The notes under the pieces: model-generated
Told to the model about the DNA's origin: nothing
The model's input: the letters and a program-made list of their open reading frames with translations, nothing else
Database searches by the model: none
Assembly (NCBI GenBank): GCA_027943335.1
Contig: BSBK01001157.1
Location: forward strand, 124,001-188,000
DNA length: 64,000 nt
Source: Chamaecyparis obtusa
Taxonomy: Eukaryota > Streptophyta > Pinopsida > Cupressales > Cupressaceae
Direction: 5' to 3'
Position numbers and translations under genes: made by a program
Part shown: in pieces, positions 12,364-23,099 of the stretch
How positions within the stretch are numbered: the stretch's first letter is position 1
How the letters are laid out: each line of letters starts with the position of its first letter

Positions 12364-13562
12364 CAATTGTCTAGCTATGTGACCGTTAGCCTATTTCTGC
12401 ATGGTCCCAGAGGCTAATGAAGAGGTCAGTGGCATCCTGAGAGGTTTTGGCTTAGTCATTTCCAGTTTGGGCCAAAACGGAGTTGATTTACATGGTTTCG
12501 GGAAAACTTACTATTATTAGTAAGTCAGCAGGGCATGGGCGATGTCAGAGTTAGTGATTGGATGTGATGCTCCTCGATGAGAGCTTTCCGACGAGCTATC
12601 ACTCACATTATTCCGAGTCCAATTACTATTTTATTTTAATGCCTGAAGTTTATTAAAGTAACATTTAAATTAAATGTTAAATAATAAAGTGTTACTTTAA
12701 TATTATTCATGTTGGGTTGTGTGTTTGAGAAGGGAAGCCCAAGGGAGACATAAGGTGTTATTTTATATTATTTTAATCTAAAACACTTTATCCCACATTG
12801 CTTGTGAAAAGTGGGTCGACCCTATGAAGTGGAAATAAAAGGAGAGCTTGTTGCCCTTGTTCAGCATGTTGAATATGAGAAGAAATTGGTGTGTGAGTTG
12901 CAGATCTGTTCTTGGCATTAGAGGACATCTATCCTCTCTTGTGACATTCTAGACGTCATTCCCTTGTGGTTTGGCCTTTGGAATCCATTTCTATCAGCTT
13001 CATTATCAGGCAGATTGGACGCGTTTCTAGCTACAGACAGATTTGGTGTTTTGCTTGTATCTTCTTCATCACTTATCCGACGCTTATGCTACTTTGAGGG
13101 AATGATTTCATGAGGGTATTGGACTGTTTGAAGGGAAAAGTACTGTAGCAGCACTGTTCACGTGGCACTATTCACGCAGCACTGTTCACGCGGGTACTGT
13201 TCATGCGGCACTATTCATGTTACTGTAGCAGCAGGTTTAAATAACATCTTCTGGAGCATTATGTCAATAATATCAGAGCAATTAGTGAGTTGAAATTCTG
13301 CCATGTATTTGATTTTATTAAATTCTGAAAATAACATCTATTCAGCAGCAATACAATTCAAAATCTGCATATCATTGGATTTTCTTTGGTTTATGTTAAG
13401 TGTTTTCTAATTCCATGCAAGCAAACAATATAAACATCGCATTTTCGAAGTCATAAGGGTTAAATTAGTAAACGGAGGAATTAGGAGTTGGATGCAAACT
13501 GTTTGACAAAATTCCTATCAGCAGTTGGTTTAGTTTTTGGGCATTCAAGGGTGCCCATTACA
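12345..13562 (+). repeat. G1 3' LTR
   Basis: Second copy of the LTR, preceded by a purine-rich tract (aaggggggcgaac, 12332-12344) that would prime plus-strand synthesis. It carries one more short actattcacg-type word than the 5' LTR (near 13155-13190). Confidence 0.93.
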
Positions 13563-13807
13563 TTCATTAAGATTATTTTATGATAGGTTTTGTTGTTGGC
13601 ACTTAAGATAATTTCCAACATCATTGAGAGAGTTGGTAGTGACCTTTTTGTTGCAATAATGGGTGTTTTATTCAGAGTTGGACTTACGACAATTTGGGTA
13701 GATGCTAATGGTGTATATGGTGTGCACTGTGGATCTTAGAAAAGCTAATGAACATGTGATTTTGAAGATTCTGTCCTCCCAGGAAGTATAAGAAATGTCT
13801 TGCACCT

Positions 13808-14292
13808 TTGGATAATAATTCCAGCTATGAATTAAATATTCCGATTGTCATAAAGAATGTTTTCAATCATTCATATCATGGGACAAGCATTTGTCAACCT
13901 ACCATTAAGGACATAAAGTACCCTGAAATAGGTCCAGATTCTGTTATAAAAGGTTTTGCAACATTTGCAATTTGGCAATTGTTATTTTTGAGGGAACTCG
14001 AATGGTGGGTGTCCATCATATTGCAAGTGCAATATTTGGTTCAGTTGAAGATGTTATTGCAAAATTTATTGTGATATTAGTAGTATGTAGTGAGCATTCT
14101 GTATACTTTGCAATGCCAAACAAAGAGGTTAATCCTATTATAGAGCATTACAAAAGAGTTTCAAACAAGCTTTGGAGGCTGGGAACTTTCCTTAGGAAAA
14201 TACTATATATTTTACAAATGATGAATCTGCCTTCGAATCTTTTGATAAATTTAGGTATTTGCAAACCATTTAATAGTTTCTTCTATTATTGA
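13808..14292 (+). other. Unrecognised possible coding relic
   Basis: Two overlapping open frames (13808-14074, 88 codons; 13972-14292, 106 codons) give a varied amino-acid mix with segments such as FEGTRMVGVHHIASAIFG and HYKRVSNKLWRLG. They may be one relic broken by a frameshift near 13980. I do not recognise the family. AT-rich intron can produce such frames by chance. Confidence 0.25.
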
Positions 14293-14520
14293 CCTCATCA
14301 ATGCCATAAAATATTGAAAAGGAATATTTTCCTGCAGCTTTGCTGAGAGAGTCATATATATATTAAAACTAGCAACAATCTCTTCATCTTCTCTGTTAAG
14401 GAAAGCGGGCCTAGGGGGTCTATCAACAGATCCAATCACTAATCTCTGTTTGTTGTTATTATCATCACCTTTGTTTTTGTTTCTCTTGGTTCCTAAAGAG
14501 CTTGAAGGATGATCCCATTA
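14251..14520 (-). other. Unrecognised possible coding relic, minus strand
   Basis: An open frame without an early Met reads SSSLGTKRNKNKGDDNNN, then DRPPRPAFLNREDEEIVASF and a C-terminal hydrophobic helix-like part ending at TAA near 14251. The composition (basic-polar, then acidic, then amphipathic) looks protein-like rather than random. Family unknown; could be a gag relic. Confidence 0.25.
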
Positions 14521-15039
14521 TTATTAGCACTAATATTTTGAGACATATTTAAATGTTTTTAACTGAAACCTCAGAATATTTAAATATGAAGGCAAATATT
14601 TTGGATTTTTAATATTTGGTGTAAGTATTTTCAAACCACGATTTATAGATCCTATTATATTGACATTAAGACAACTTTAACAGTTTGGGACTATACTTCA
14701 AACTTCGTTCTTTGACCCTAATACGACATCCTTATCTGTTCTAGTGGCATCTAGCAAACCTAGAAAATTTCTTTCACTCATACAAATAACAATAAACCCT
14801 AACATTGTGGATCAACTAACAAAATGAAGGTAAAAGACAGCTGGAAATAAATTTACCAATTTTAGTCAAGTTGGACTCAAACCACCATTTTTACATTGAT
14901 AGTAGATTTTAGATCTACGAAGTTGTCAATAGCTGAATGAGAGATTCCTTAACTACCCTTACATTAAGTAGTCATAGGAGTGAGAAACGATTGATTTGTG
15001 ACTTGCAACTTGACATGATATGAATTTATTCTATAGAGA

Positions 15040-15840
15040 CAACTGTTCTCCATGGTAGGTTCGTCCAAATCAAAATTTTTGATTCATGTTTCTAGATTCA
15101 GTCCTCTGGTTGCTGACTATGGTTTCTACATTGAAAAGCAAAGTACAATTTGGACAAGTATGCCCTTGTGATGAGTAGATGTACTTGACATCATATCTTG
15201 GCCATACGTAGTGTGATTCCTGTTTGGGTATGACCTGATTCCCCACAAATCTAGTAAGACAAATAATAAAAGGAGTGGATTGAGAAAACTAAGAATGAAT
15301 TTAAATCATTTGACTAGTTGGGTGGTTGTTCTTGGTTATCATCATAAAATTTTGTTCTCTATAGCAGGTTCTTCCAAATTTATTTGTCATCTATGTTTCC
15401 AGATAAGTAGGCTTTTGGATGCTAACTTTGGTTTCCACATTCAAATGTTAAGTACAATATATACAAGTAAACATTTTGATGAGTGAGATGTACCTGGTGT
15501 GAGCTCTGCCCTGGTATGGCATGGTTACCCCACGAACCTAGTCACACAATGTAAAAGAGGAGTGACATGTTGCAAATTTTTAATTTTCTCTTGTGACATT
15601 GAGTTCTTTAATTGATCAAACTAAGATTTTTCAAGAAGGAAACTGAGCATGAATTTGGATCATTTCATTAGCTGGGTAGTAGTTGGTTATTTATTTTTAA
15701 GTTTTCTTGTCCACAGTAAGTTCTTTCCAAATCTCTTTCTGCAATTCATGATTCCGGATGAGTGGTCCTTTGGCTGCTAACTATGTTTTCCACATTCAAA
15801 AACAACGTACGATTTGTACATTTATACTGTTGTGATAAGG
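15040..15840 (+). repeat. Three diverged direct repeats of about 310-350 bp
   Basis: A segment of the form ggttcgtccaaat ... gctgactatggtttctacattcaaa ... is found three times, with anchor words near 15057, 15366 and 15718. Spacing is about 309 and 352 bases. Units two and three also share a preceding part (aactaagaatgaattt...catttgac...tgggt). No coding capacity or transposon ends seen. Confidence 0.7.
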
Positions 15841-16602
15841 TTTAAGACAAGTTGATATTTATTGTTTTAATACCAAATGTGGTCCCAGATGTCTTATGAG
15901 GATTTCACTATCCATTTATTGCCATGCATACCAATATGACTTGTGCAGATTAAATTAATCAATCTTATGCATGAATATTAAAGATCCTTGTAATCCCATT
16001 ATTGTTTCCTATACAATCAGATGACCTTCTATAAGGCTGTAGGCAGATTTAAATGTTCAGTACCTTTAAATTTCCGTTATTGTCCTTCCTCTGATATAAA
16101 CTTCTGTAAGGCTGTAGGGTAACTATTAGGTTCATCTAACTGCCTCTTCCTTGGGGAATTTATTTCCTTAACAAACAGCCAAAAGTTATTGCAAATGTAA
16201 AAATGAATAAACATACATAATAAAACCCAAACATAATGTATGTTTTGTCCGTCTACATATTCTCCTGAAGTTGTTACTTGATGCCTAGATTAGTTGGCTG
16301 GACTGTTTTTATAATATTAGGCTCTAACATATGGTATTGGGTATTAGGTATCTGAGAGAGGTAATCGTTTCCTACCATTGTCAGCAGCTGGTTCAGTGGG
16401 ATCTCAACAAAATGACTCTCAGCCGCAGTTGGCAAATCATGTGTATGTACATTTTCAATTTTACAAGCGAAGTAAATTTGCATTATTCTCCACAGCATCT
16501 TAGTATATCTATGTGGGAGTATACACATCTCATGTTAAATATATGTCATTTCTAAGCTGGATATAAATTCAAATAATTGGGACATGCATTTGATCTATAC
16601 AG

Positions 16603-16698
16603 GTGTAATGATCCAAAAATTTGCAAACAACAAATTGTTGAAGACTTAAAAAATGAGCGACCTTTTTGGAATCTTACATGCTATAGCCATTGGAGATA
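16603..16698 (+). CDS. Exon of NUP42-like gene, conserved central region
   Basis: After AG at 16601-16602 the frame reads (x)-C-N-D-P-K-I-C-K-Q-Q-I-V-E-D-L-K-N-E-R, then PFWNLTCYSHWR. From memory of the family, the Arabidopsis C3H16 protein has a matching block (C-x-D-P-x-x-C-K, then F-K-N-E-R-P and LTCYGHWKY). The first base finishes a split codon (xxG, K or R expected). The donor GT at 16699 leaves TA, which joins the T at 16949 to make Tyr, giving HWRYLPCDI across the junction. That exact join is strong evidence that both exons belong to one gene and are still spliceable. Confidence 0.88.
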
Positions 16699-16948
16699 GT
16701 AGGTCTTGTGGAACTGTTCCTTGAGTAGCCCGTTGTATTAATTAGTTATAGAAATAATGAAAGTTGTATATAACTATGTTTTTTCGTTCTTAGAGGACAG
16801 CTGTTATTTTTAAATGTTTGATAGTTTGATTACATGAAGAATTTTGGTAGATTAAATTGTTCTTCTGTTAGATCAGTTTTCATGCTATGATATTGCTACA
16901 AAATGTCTTGATTCATTTTTAAGATAAATGAATTTCTTGCCTTTACAG
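16699..16948 (+). other. Short intron of NUP42-like gene
   Basis: A 250-bp intron with GT at 16699-16700 and AG at 16947-16948 preceded by tgcctttac. Ordinary plant size, in contrast to the roughly 16-kb intron upstream. Confidence 0.82.
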
Positions 16949-17042
16949 TCTTCCTTGTGATATTAATGGGGACATAAGCTATGAAGAGTTGAGATTTGCT
17001 GCCTATGATGATGCTAAACGAGGACTGTCTCTTCAACAAATA
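16949..17042 (+). CDS. Exon of NUP42-like gene, GDISYEELR block
   Basis: Reads LPCDINGDISYEELRFAAYD, then DAKRGLSLQQI, up to a canonical donor GTGAGT at 17043. The same block (CD-x-x-GDISYEELR-x-x-AY-x-x-AKRG) is highly conserved in plant NUP42-like proteins as I know them. Phase at the donor is 0. The next exon should encode V-E-R-E-R and the C-terminal FG-rich half; I could not find it downstream in the window, so it is either beyond 64000, lost, or displaced by transposon insertions. Open frame and intact splice sites argue for a working gene. Confidence 0.88.
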
Positions 17043-17570
17043 GTGAGTATTATAGTGCCCATCACACTGATACACTTTAGGCATTGTTTGATTCAAGTTT
17101 GTATGTGCTTAAGGAACACAACAATGTTTGATTTGATTAGATGAAGGTTTTTTGTGTTAGAAATTAAAATTATATTATATTATCCTTGATGTAATTTCTA
17201 TAATTTTCACTCGTATAATAAGAAAATGCCATCCTTATATTTATAAGTATAGATATTAGAGATCCTACAGAAAAGATATAGTTTTAGACTTTTAGTAGGC
17301 ATTATTTATTTTATTTTTTCAGGTAGTATGCACATAGTATCTTTTGCTTTAACTTTCACAAGCAAGATAATATTCATTTGTCTGAATAAAAAAAGTGATG
17401 TTTTCTGCAACATAGTTTCAATGTCAGGATGAAAATTTGAGTTATTTTGTTATTGGAATTGGTTGAAGTTCGTTTAGGTCAATAGAAAACTTGCAGAATG
17501 TGCCTCCTTGTCAGTCTCTAATAAAGACTTATATGATTTCAAGTCAGTTGGAGGTTTAATTTTGCTCATT

Positions 17571-17797
17571 GGGTTAGTGCTATATTTCTTTTGCTTGCTG
17601 AAAAATTTCCATCTAATGCGCTGAAATGTTGATCCATCACAAATTTTGGAATTATTTCATATTAATATATATAAAATTACATCCTCAGGGTTAGTGCTAT
17701 TTTTCTTTTGCTTGCTGTTACATCTAATTCCCTTGAATGTTAATCCATCACAAATTTTGGAATCATTTCATATAATTATATATAAAATTACATCCTC
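17571..17797 (+). repeat. Two-copy tandem repeat, period 117 bp
   Basis: gggttagtgctat...catcctc occurs at 17571 and again from 17688, with small differences. No coding meaning. Confidence 0.85.
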
Positions 17798-17845
17798 TTT
17801 AAGAGGTTCTAATGGAGATCTTTTCATCCAGTAATGTTCAAGAAG

Positions 17846-17955
17846 GTTGCTAATTGTGCTCTTATTAGTCTAGAAAACATGGTATTGATTTTGGCAGTTT
17901 CTAACTTTGTTGCTGGTTATACTCTTGTTGGTCTAGAAATCATGGTATTTAGTAG
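17846..17955 (+). repeat. Two-copy tandem repeat, period about 64 bp
   Basis: ttgctaattgtgctcttattagtctagaaaacatgg and a diverged copy beginning near 17910 (ttgctggttatactcttgttgg). Confidence 0.7.
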
Positions 17956-18660
17956 TGTTACAAAGGGATGCGTTCCCTGTCCTTCAGGGTTGTTACAGTC
18001 ATTTTGGGGATTTAGGGGTGTGGAGAGAATGTTTCCTTTTTCCTCTTTTCCTCACATCTTGGGGACATTTAAAGGTTTTTTTGATGTCCCTATGATTAAC
18101 TTATTTTAAACGAAGGTGGGGGAAAAGGTGGAGGGCAAGGTCTTTTGGGATGTCTGGACATCACAAAACATAGATAGATGGTCCACATCTCCTAGGTATA
18201 TCTTGGATACCCTATCATCTTCCGTTTCAACAATGTGCACTTAGTAAAATAAACAAAAAAAAACAAACATTTTCGTTGGGAAAGGTGTTTCAACCTTGCA
18301 AAATTTTGGATTTATTATTTTAAGTATTTAGCATATTTTCATATATATATATATATTTTAAATTATTTAAATTAGCCTCATGTGGAAATGGGGTGTGGGA
18401 ATTTGATGTGGCATAATTTTCTGTAAGTTATCCAAATTTATTGTTCCAAAATATGCAATTTTTGCAAGGTACAGCGTACAAGCATTTCGTCGAACAGTTT
18501 GCAATAGGCTGGTCTGATTTTTATTTCAACTTATTTTGACGTCATATTATAAATTATTAACTAACATCATGACTTCCACTTTTCCATGCTCATAATAGGT
18601 ATGACTTCATTCATATAAAAAATTGTTGCATATTATGATCACACAAATTTAATATCAAAT

Positions 18661-19024
18661 TGTCAAGTGCCTACTTGGATCTTGGGAAAGTCCACTATTT
18701 ACACTCGAAGGGATCTGGCTTGATTATATAGAGTAAACAATGTACCAAAACATACTATACAACAATACTAGATATAATGTAATAATCACAAGAACATGAT
18801 AGATGGATATTATCTTTATTTCCAAATGTAATGTTAACAATCCAGACAATGCTACCTTTTGAGAGAACATAAGTACATATATAGTGCTAGGCGGTTGGTT
18901 AAGAGTACTGACTGTCGACAACCACCAACAACCACTTAAAAGTAAATGACATAACACCACCAACTAATTATTCCTTAACTAACATGTTTATTTCCAAAAC
19001 ACGACAAGACTACCAACTACATCA
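18661..19024 (-). repeat. D 3' LTR (tentative limits)
   Basis: On the minus strand, GAGGGGGC (19025-19032) is a polypurine tract followed at once by TGATGTAGTTGG, a likely LTR start. A TATA-like CTATATATGTAC lies about 150 bases in. The end is put at 18661 because the strand reads GGCACTTGACA there; no second LTR is present in the window to confirm it. Confidence 0.5.
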
Positions 19025-19039
19025 GCCCCCTCAAACAAG

Positions 19040-19380
19040 AGGTTGTCTTCCAGACGAAAAAAACAAATTGGGGTTCAACAAGGAGAATAGAATAGACTAC
19101 GAAGGGGGATGAGAAGACGTCACTGGAGCACAAGAAGTCGGAGTAGCCTGGTCCGACTGTTGCTGAAGATGAAAGTTGGCCACTAGTTCCTGCTCTCAAG
19201 ATGCTTTGACCATGTAGGCTGCCTCCATGGCCTGCTTTTTGGTTCTTTCCAGCTCTTGGACTTTTGCTTTCAACCCCTCCTTTGTGGTCGCCAACTAGGT
19301 TATCTATAACTCTTTCTGAGCTAACTGCTGCTGCAAGTCTGACATCGTTTTCTCCAATGCAATTACCCCCGAGATAAGAT
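19040..19380 (-). pseudogene. D extra ORF after integrase, coiled coil
   Basis: Minus strand reads LEKTMSDLQQQLAQKEL, then TTKEGLKAKVQELERTKKQA and ends QATPTSCAPVTSSPPS-stop. The heptad pattern of L, I and A among K, E and Q suggests a coiled coil. Three in-frame stops break it. It lies between the pol end and the polypurine tract, where some gypsy lineages carry additional ORFs. No membrane segment or envelope feature is seen, so I would not call it env. Confidence 0.45.
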
Positions 19381-19620
19381 AAGATAAGACAACTTTATTA
19401 ATGTCCAACAAAAGACCACAAAGGGTCAAAGGGATTGCGAAGAACAATAAAAGGGGGCCATCCCACAACAGGGACACAAAATGGTACCCTAAGAAGAAAG
19501 CAACAACAAAAATAAAAACAAAGAGAGGGGTCCAAAGGAAAAGAAGCCTTCCCGAACCCTATAAAGGGTTCCAAACAACTGTGAAGAACTTCCGAACTGA
19601 AGGATAAGCAATAGGACTAG
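19377..19620 (-). mobile_element. Possible 5'-truncated LINE 3' end
   Basis: On the minus strand the sequence ends TTAATAAAGTTGTC followed by three repeats of TTATC. Many plant LINE 3' ends finish with a short repeated tail after an AATAAA-like word, and preceding frames resemble a LINE C-terminus only loosely. The upstream boundary is not visible and no target duplication was found. Confidence 0.35.
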
Positions 19621-19825
19621 TTGGAGCCCTGGGCCGCTTTGGAGTGATCCTGGAAGAGGAAGGTGGTTGTAGACAGGAGCCCGTCTTGGGCTTTACAGAT
19701 CTGGAATAAGGGGCGAGGCTAAGTTAACGCTTGGTATCGCGTGCTGAGTGAAGCGAAAGGATTCCATACGACAAAGAACAAACCTTGTATGATAGGAAAT
19801 GTATAGGTCCATACGACAACGAAAG

Positions 19826-20109
19826 CTTGGATTGCTTGAAATTTCTGAGCAAGTCGAATACTTGCAAGGGAAACTTGTACGACACACTTCTTCAAATGTT
19901 CTGAATACTTCTGTAGAATGTGCCAATTACCTTTTATAACTTGGCCAAGGGCTTTTTATTGGGCTTTGCTTGGATCGCTTGAAATTTCTAAGCTAGTTGA
20001 ACACTTGCAAGGGAAACTTGTACGACACACTTCTTCAAATTTTTTGAATACTACTGTACATGTGCCAATTACCTTTTATCACTTGTCCAATCGCTTTGTA
20101 TTGGGCTTT
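19826..20109. repeat. Two-copy tandem repeat, period 142 bp
   Basis: gcttggattgcttgaaattt at 19826 recurs at 19968 as gcttggatcgcttgaaattt, and the remainder follows (cttgcaagggaaacttgtac ... gtgccaattacc). Lies in the 3' untranslated part of D. Confidence 0.85.
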
Positions 20110-20239
20110 TATTTTTAATTTTGATTTTATATTTCTAAGAGGACTTGTAATGTTTATTTTCGCCTTGACATTAATATCTCTGTTGTCCACTTTAATAATA
20201 TTTCCTGACTTAAAGTTAATAATTAAGTGCCATTTTCCC

Positions 20240-20579
20240 TTTATTTTACTCGTACATAGTTTTTAAATTTTATTTTCTTGGCTCTCATCCTTCTAACATA
20301 ATGCTTCACTTTTAATTTTTTAAATTCTTCACAATTTTTACTTACCACCTTGACTGCTTCCCTTTTTTGCTTTTTATTTTGTTCTTTATCACCATCTTCC
20401 ATTTTTTTTGTTCCTCTTGGTTTGTCTTGTGGTTTCACTTTGATTTCAGAAGCTTGGCGCTACCAACATGTACCGAATGGCTTCTTGTAGCAATCAATTT
20501 TATATGTCCCCATATATTCCAAGTCAAAGATCTTGTCCACTAGGGGTATGGGCCCAATGCCTTTATACCTTCCGTTGAT
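20240..20579 (-). pseudogene. D pol C-terminal extension
   Basis: Minus strand reads INGRYKGIGPIPLVDKIFDL, EYMGTYKIDCYKKPFGTCW, then a very basic tail rich in K, E and R (PQDKPRGTKKMEDGDKEQNK) to about 20240. It is the direct continuation of the frame at 44484-44733. The function of this post-integrase region is not known to me. Confidence 0.6.
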
Positions 20580-20584
20580 GTATC

Positions 20585-21930
20585 TGTTAATGATTGTAGC
20601 TTCGCTTGGATGATTCCAATTGATGAAATCAAATGTTTGAGTGGCCTTTCAGTCTTAAACATGTGATATCTATCCTCTATTATCATGAAGCATTATTAAT
20701 ATTGATGACAATTATTGAGATGACATATATTGATGGTCCCAACTGGTGTTGAGAGGGGAGAGGTGAATCAACACCCACTAAAACTTGAAAACACTCTGAT
20801 ATAAATTAACTATTATTGCATGCAAAACAGATCCTATAAAAGAAATGACTAACACAAGATCATAGCAGCATAGAACACCAGATGTATCACGTGGAAACTG
20901 AAAGCAAGAGAAAACCATGGTGTCAGTAGAACTCACAAATTTTGCACTCTTTTGAAGTGTGCCCTATGAAAAACCTTCCTTGTTAAGGGATTACAAATGC
21001 ACTGTTAGATGCGATCCGGTTAAGGGATTTAAAATAAGGCATGTTAAAGCCTTCCTTGTTAGAGGACTTTAGAACATCTACTAGATGTCACTTGGTTATG
21101 GGATTTGATGAAAGGGGCCTGTTAATGTCCTCCCAAATACTAGGATTTGACTATTGCAATTGTCAGAGAGCAATAGAGGGGTTGATCCTTTGAAATGACT
21201 TTGTTGAGCCTGATAAGATCACTTTTTCATCCACTGAGAGTCATCACTGGGCACCACAGATATGCTCTCTTTAGGTTGTTCCGCTTCCTTGCACTCTCCT
21301 CTTTTTCTTCTTCTCTTCTCCTTTTCCCTTACCATAGCTTTGATCAGCGTACAGTTTCACTCTTTCTCTTTGGAAAAATGAAGGCAAATGATATTCTTCG
21401 CTGGCTGAAGAATAAATAGACTTACTGCTGATTCGTGGGACAAATCTTCCCGCTCTTTTCTGAAGCGATCATCGTGAAGATCTTCTTTGGATCCATCATT
21501 CAGTCGTGTCTCAGTCATGAGAGGAAACATCAGATGCATGACACAAGCTTTCCCTTAACCAAAGATCCACCATGAATCTGCTATTCAGTTGTGTTTCAGT
21601 TCTGTAAAGGAAACATCAGATATGTGTCACATACTTTCCCTTAGACGAAATTCTGCCACGATTTGTGCAATAAATCTCGGCATTAAATCCTTCAACTGTG
21701 CCTTTCACCGGACTTTTCCGTAACAGAAAATCCTCTGTGATTTGTGCAACAAATCTCGATGGAAGAGTCTCTTAAGTGTCCGTCAACTGTGTATCATCAT
21801 ATAGGCAATCTCATAGAAGTTAGAATATTATTCTAACACTAGTACACTATAGTTTCCCTATACATACATCAAGGAAATAAGATAGAAAAATTTAAATTAC
21901 CTCTATTCGAAGTCTGATCACATCTTAACA
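20585..21930 (+). repeat. A 5' LTR, disrupted
   Basis: Starts TGTTAATGATTGTAGC and ends CATCTTAACA just before the primer site. The middle is replaced by a foreign LTR piece (20733 to about 21793). The first 135 bases match 33515-33649 and the last 135 match 44340-44478. Confidence 0.85.
20733..21793 (-). mobile_element. Diverged LTR piece related to copia C
   Basis: On the minus strand it ends CAACACCAGTTGGGACCATCA, close to the C-family LTR end CAGCACCGGTTGGGACTGTCA. Other C-like words follow at intervals (cttccttgttaaggga, gttaagggatt, aaatccttcaactgtgcctt). The other end has no clear TG terminus and about 700 bp of A LTR is missing here, so a deletion accompanied or followed insertion. 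Confidence 0.65.
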
Positions 21931-21943
21931 TGGTATCAGAGCT
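21931..21943 (+). other. A primer-binding site
   Basis: TGGTATCAGAGCT directly abuts the LTR end; initiator Met-tRNA type. Confidence 0.9.
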
Positions 21944-22029
21944 AGCCTAAAGAAAAGATCCGATCAGATAGAATTTAGAGGAGAAATCTAACTACCATTA
22001 AAGGCTCTATAAAACTTTAGTCAAGCAAA

Positions 22030-22990
22030 ATGGTGAGTGGAGTTAGATTTGAAGATAAACTAGAAGGTGCCACAAATTTCGTATCATGGAAATTCATAAT
22101 AATATGACACTAAGAGAACAAGACTTGAACACATATGTGGAAAGGGTTTTACCCATACTAGATGATAATGATGAGAAAACTCTATGGATCAAAAATAACA
22201 ACCAAGCCATGAAGATTCTAGTAGATGCAGTAAAGGATATAGATCCTATTATATCAAAATTAGATACTGCATATCGAATGTTCAAAACTCTAGAAGACAT
22301 GTATGAGATAAATAACACCAGTAGGGTTCTTGCTTTTAAAACACAACTACATCATGTCAAGATGAACAAAGGCGAAAGAATCTTGTCGTACTTCATGAGG
22401 ATAACATAGATAAGTGATCAACTATCTACTATTGGTCATTATATTGACAATAAAGAATTATCAATGCTGGCTCTAAATGGTTTACCTACTTCTTGGGAAG
22501 CATTCATACAAGGGATACATGCCAGACCCAAATTTCCTAAGTTCGATCGATTAAAGACCGACTGCATTCAAGAAGAAGCAAGATTGATTACAAGAGGAAT
22601 TGGGACAAACATTTCTAATGGAGAAATTCAAGTCCTTAATGTAAATTCCCACAAGAAAGGAAAAAGAAACAACTTCAAACAAAAGAAAGGAAAGGACAAC
22701 CATAACAGGCATTCAAATAAAAGAAGAGACATATCTAGAGTTCAATGTTTTAGATGTGATAAATTCAGACATCTTGCTATAAAATGCCCAAACAGGATCA
22801 AACATCAAGCCACACTAGCAGAAGTAAGGATAAGGATGCTGAAAGACATATTCTATTCAGCACTATCTAGTGAGATATCAAATAGTAGAAATACCTTGGT
22901 CATTGATAGTGGAGCCTCCTGACACATTACAGGATTCAGAGAACAACTAGATAGTCTAGATGAAGGATCAAATAAATAAGTCACCATTGG
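22030..22990 (+). pseudogene. A gag with zinc knuckle and start of protease
   Basis: ATG at 22030 begins MVSGVRFEDKLEGATNFVSW, parallel to the start of B at 28501. A frame break near 22100 and TAG at 22407 interrupt it. The knuckle CFRCDKFRHLAIKC (near 22750) keeps the C-x2-C-x4-H-x4-C residues. The aspartic protease motif VIDSGAS follows at about 22902, then a TGA in place of the residue before HITG. Gag forms the particle; the protease matures it. Confidence 0.82.
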
Positions 22991-23099
22991 AGACAATTCA
23001 AACTACCTAGTAAAAGGAGTTAGGAACTTGCAATATTCAACTCAAATCGGGTGTCTCTTCAATTAATTGGTGTACTATTTGTACCAGGCATCAAGCGAA

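Larger units (their letters stand above)
6101..13562 (+). mobile_element. G1: complete degenerate Ty3/gypsy chromovirus
   Basis: Two LTRs of 1205 and 1218 bp flank a primer-binding site, a gag-pol frame and a polypurine tract. LTRs start TGTAATG and end CATTACA. Flanking bases are TGCAT on the left and TTCAT on the right, a probable 5-bp target duplication with one change. Pol order is protease, reverse transcriptase, RNase H, integrase and chromodomain, which defines a chromovirus of Ty3/gypsy. The LTR copies differ by only a few percent by eye. The frame is closed by sixteen TAG codons, one TGA and one frameshift, so it makes no polyprotein. It sits inside the large intron of the NUP42-like gene, in sense orientation. 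Confidence 0.93.
13563..16602 (+). other. Intron remainder upstream of second visible exon
   Basis: About 3 kb of AT-rich sequence between G1 and the exon at 16603. It holds two possible relics of coding sequence (13808-14292 on +, 14251-14520 on -) and a three-copy diverged repeat (15040-15840), described separately. Otherwise nothing recognised. Confidence 0.6.
17043..18660 (+). other. Presumed next intron of NUP42-like gene
   Basis: Begins with the GTGAGT donor. AT-rich, with short local duplications (listed separately) and a (TA)n run near 18342. No exon with the expected VERER start found. Confidence 0.6.
18661..20584 (-). mobile_element. D: 3' half of an old gypsy element
   Basis: Minus-strand remains of a Ty3/gypsy element. 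Its other half is 44479-46367; the two were parted by copia element A, which duplicated GTATC (20580-20584 and 44479-44483). Joining by eye across that site keeps a single reading frame (G-G-R-Y-I-N-G-R-Y). This half holds the C-terminal coding region, an extra downstream open stretch, a polypurine tract and the 3' LTR. The lower boundary at 18661 is tentative. Confidence 0.75.

Noticed and set aside
19040..19380. Envelope gene of D
   Set aside because: No signal peptide or membrane segment; the stretch looks like a coiled coil.
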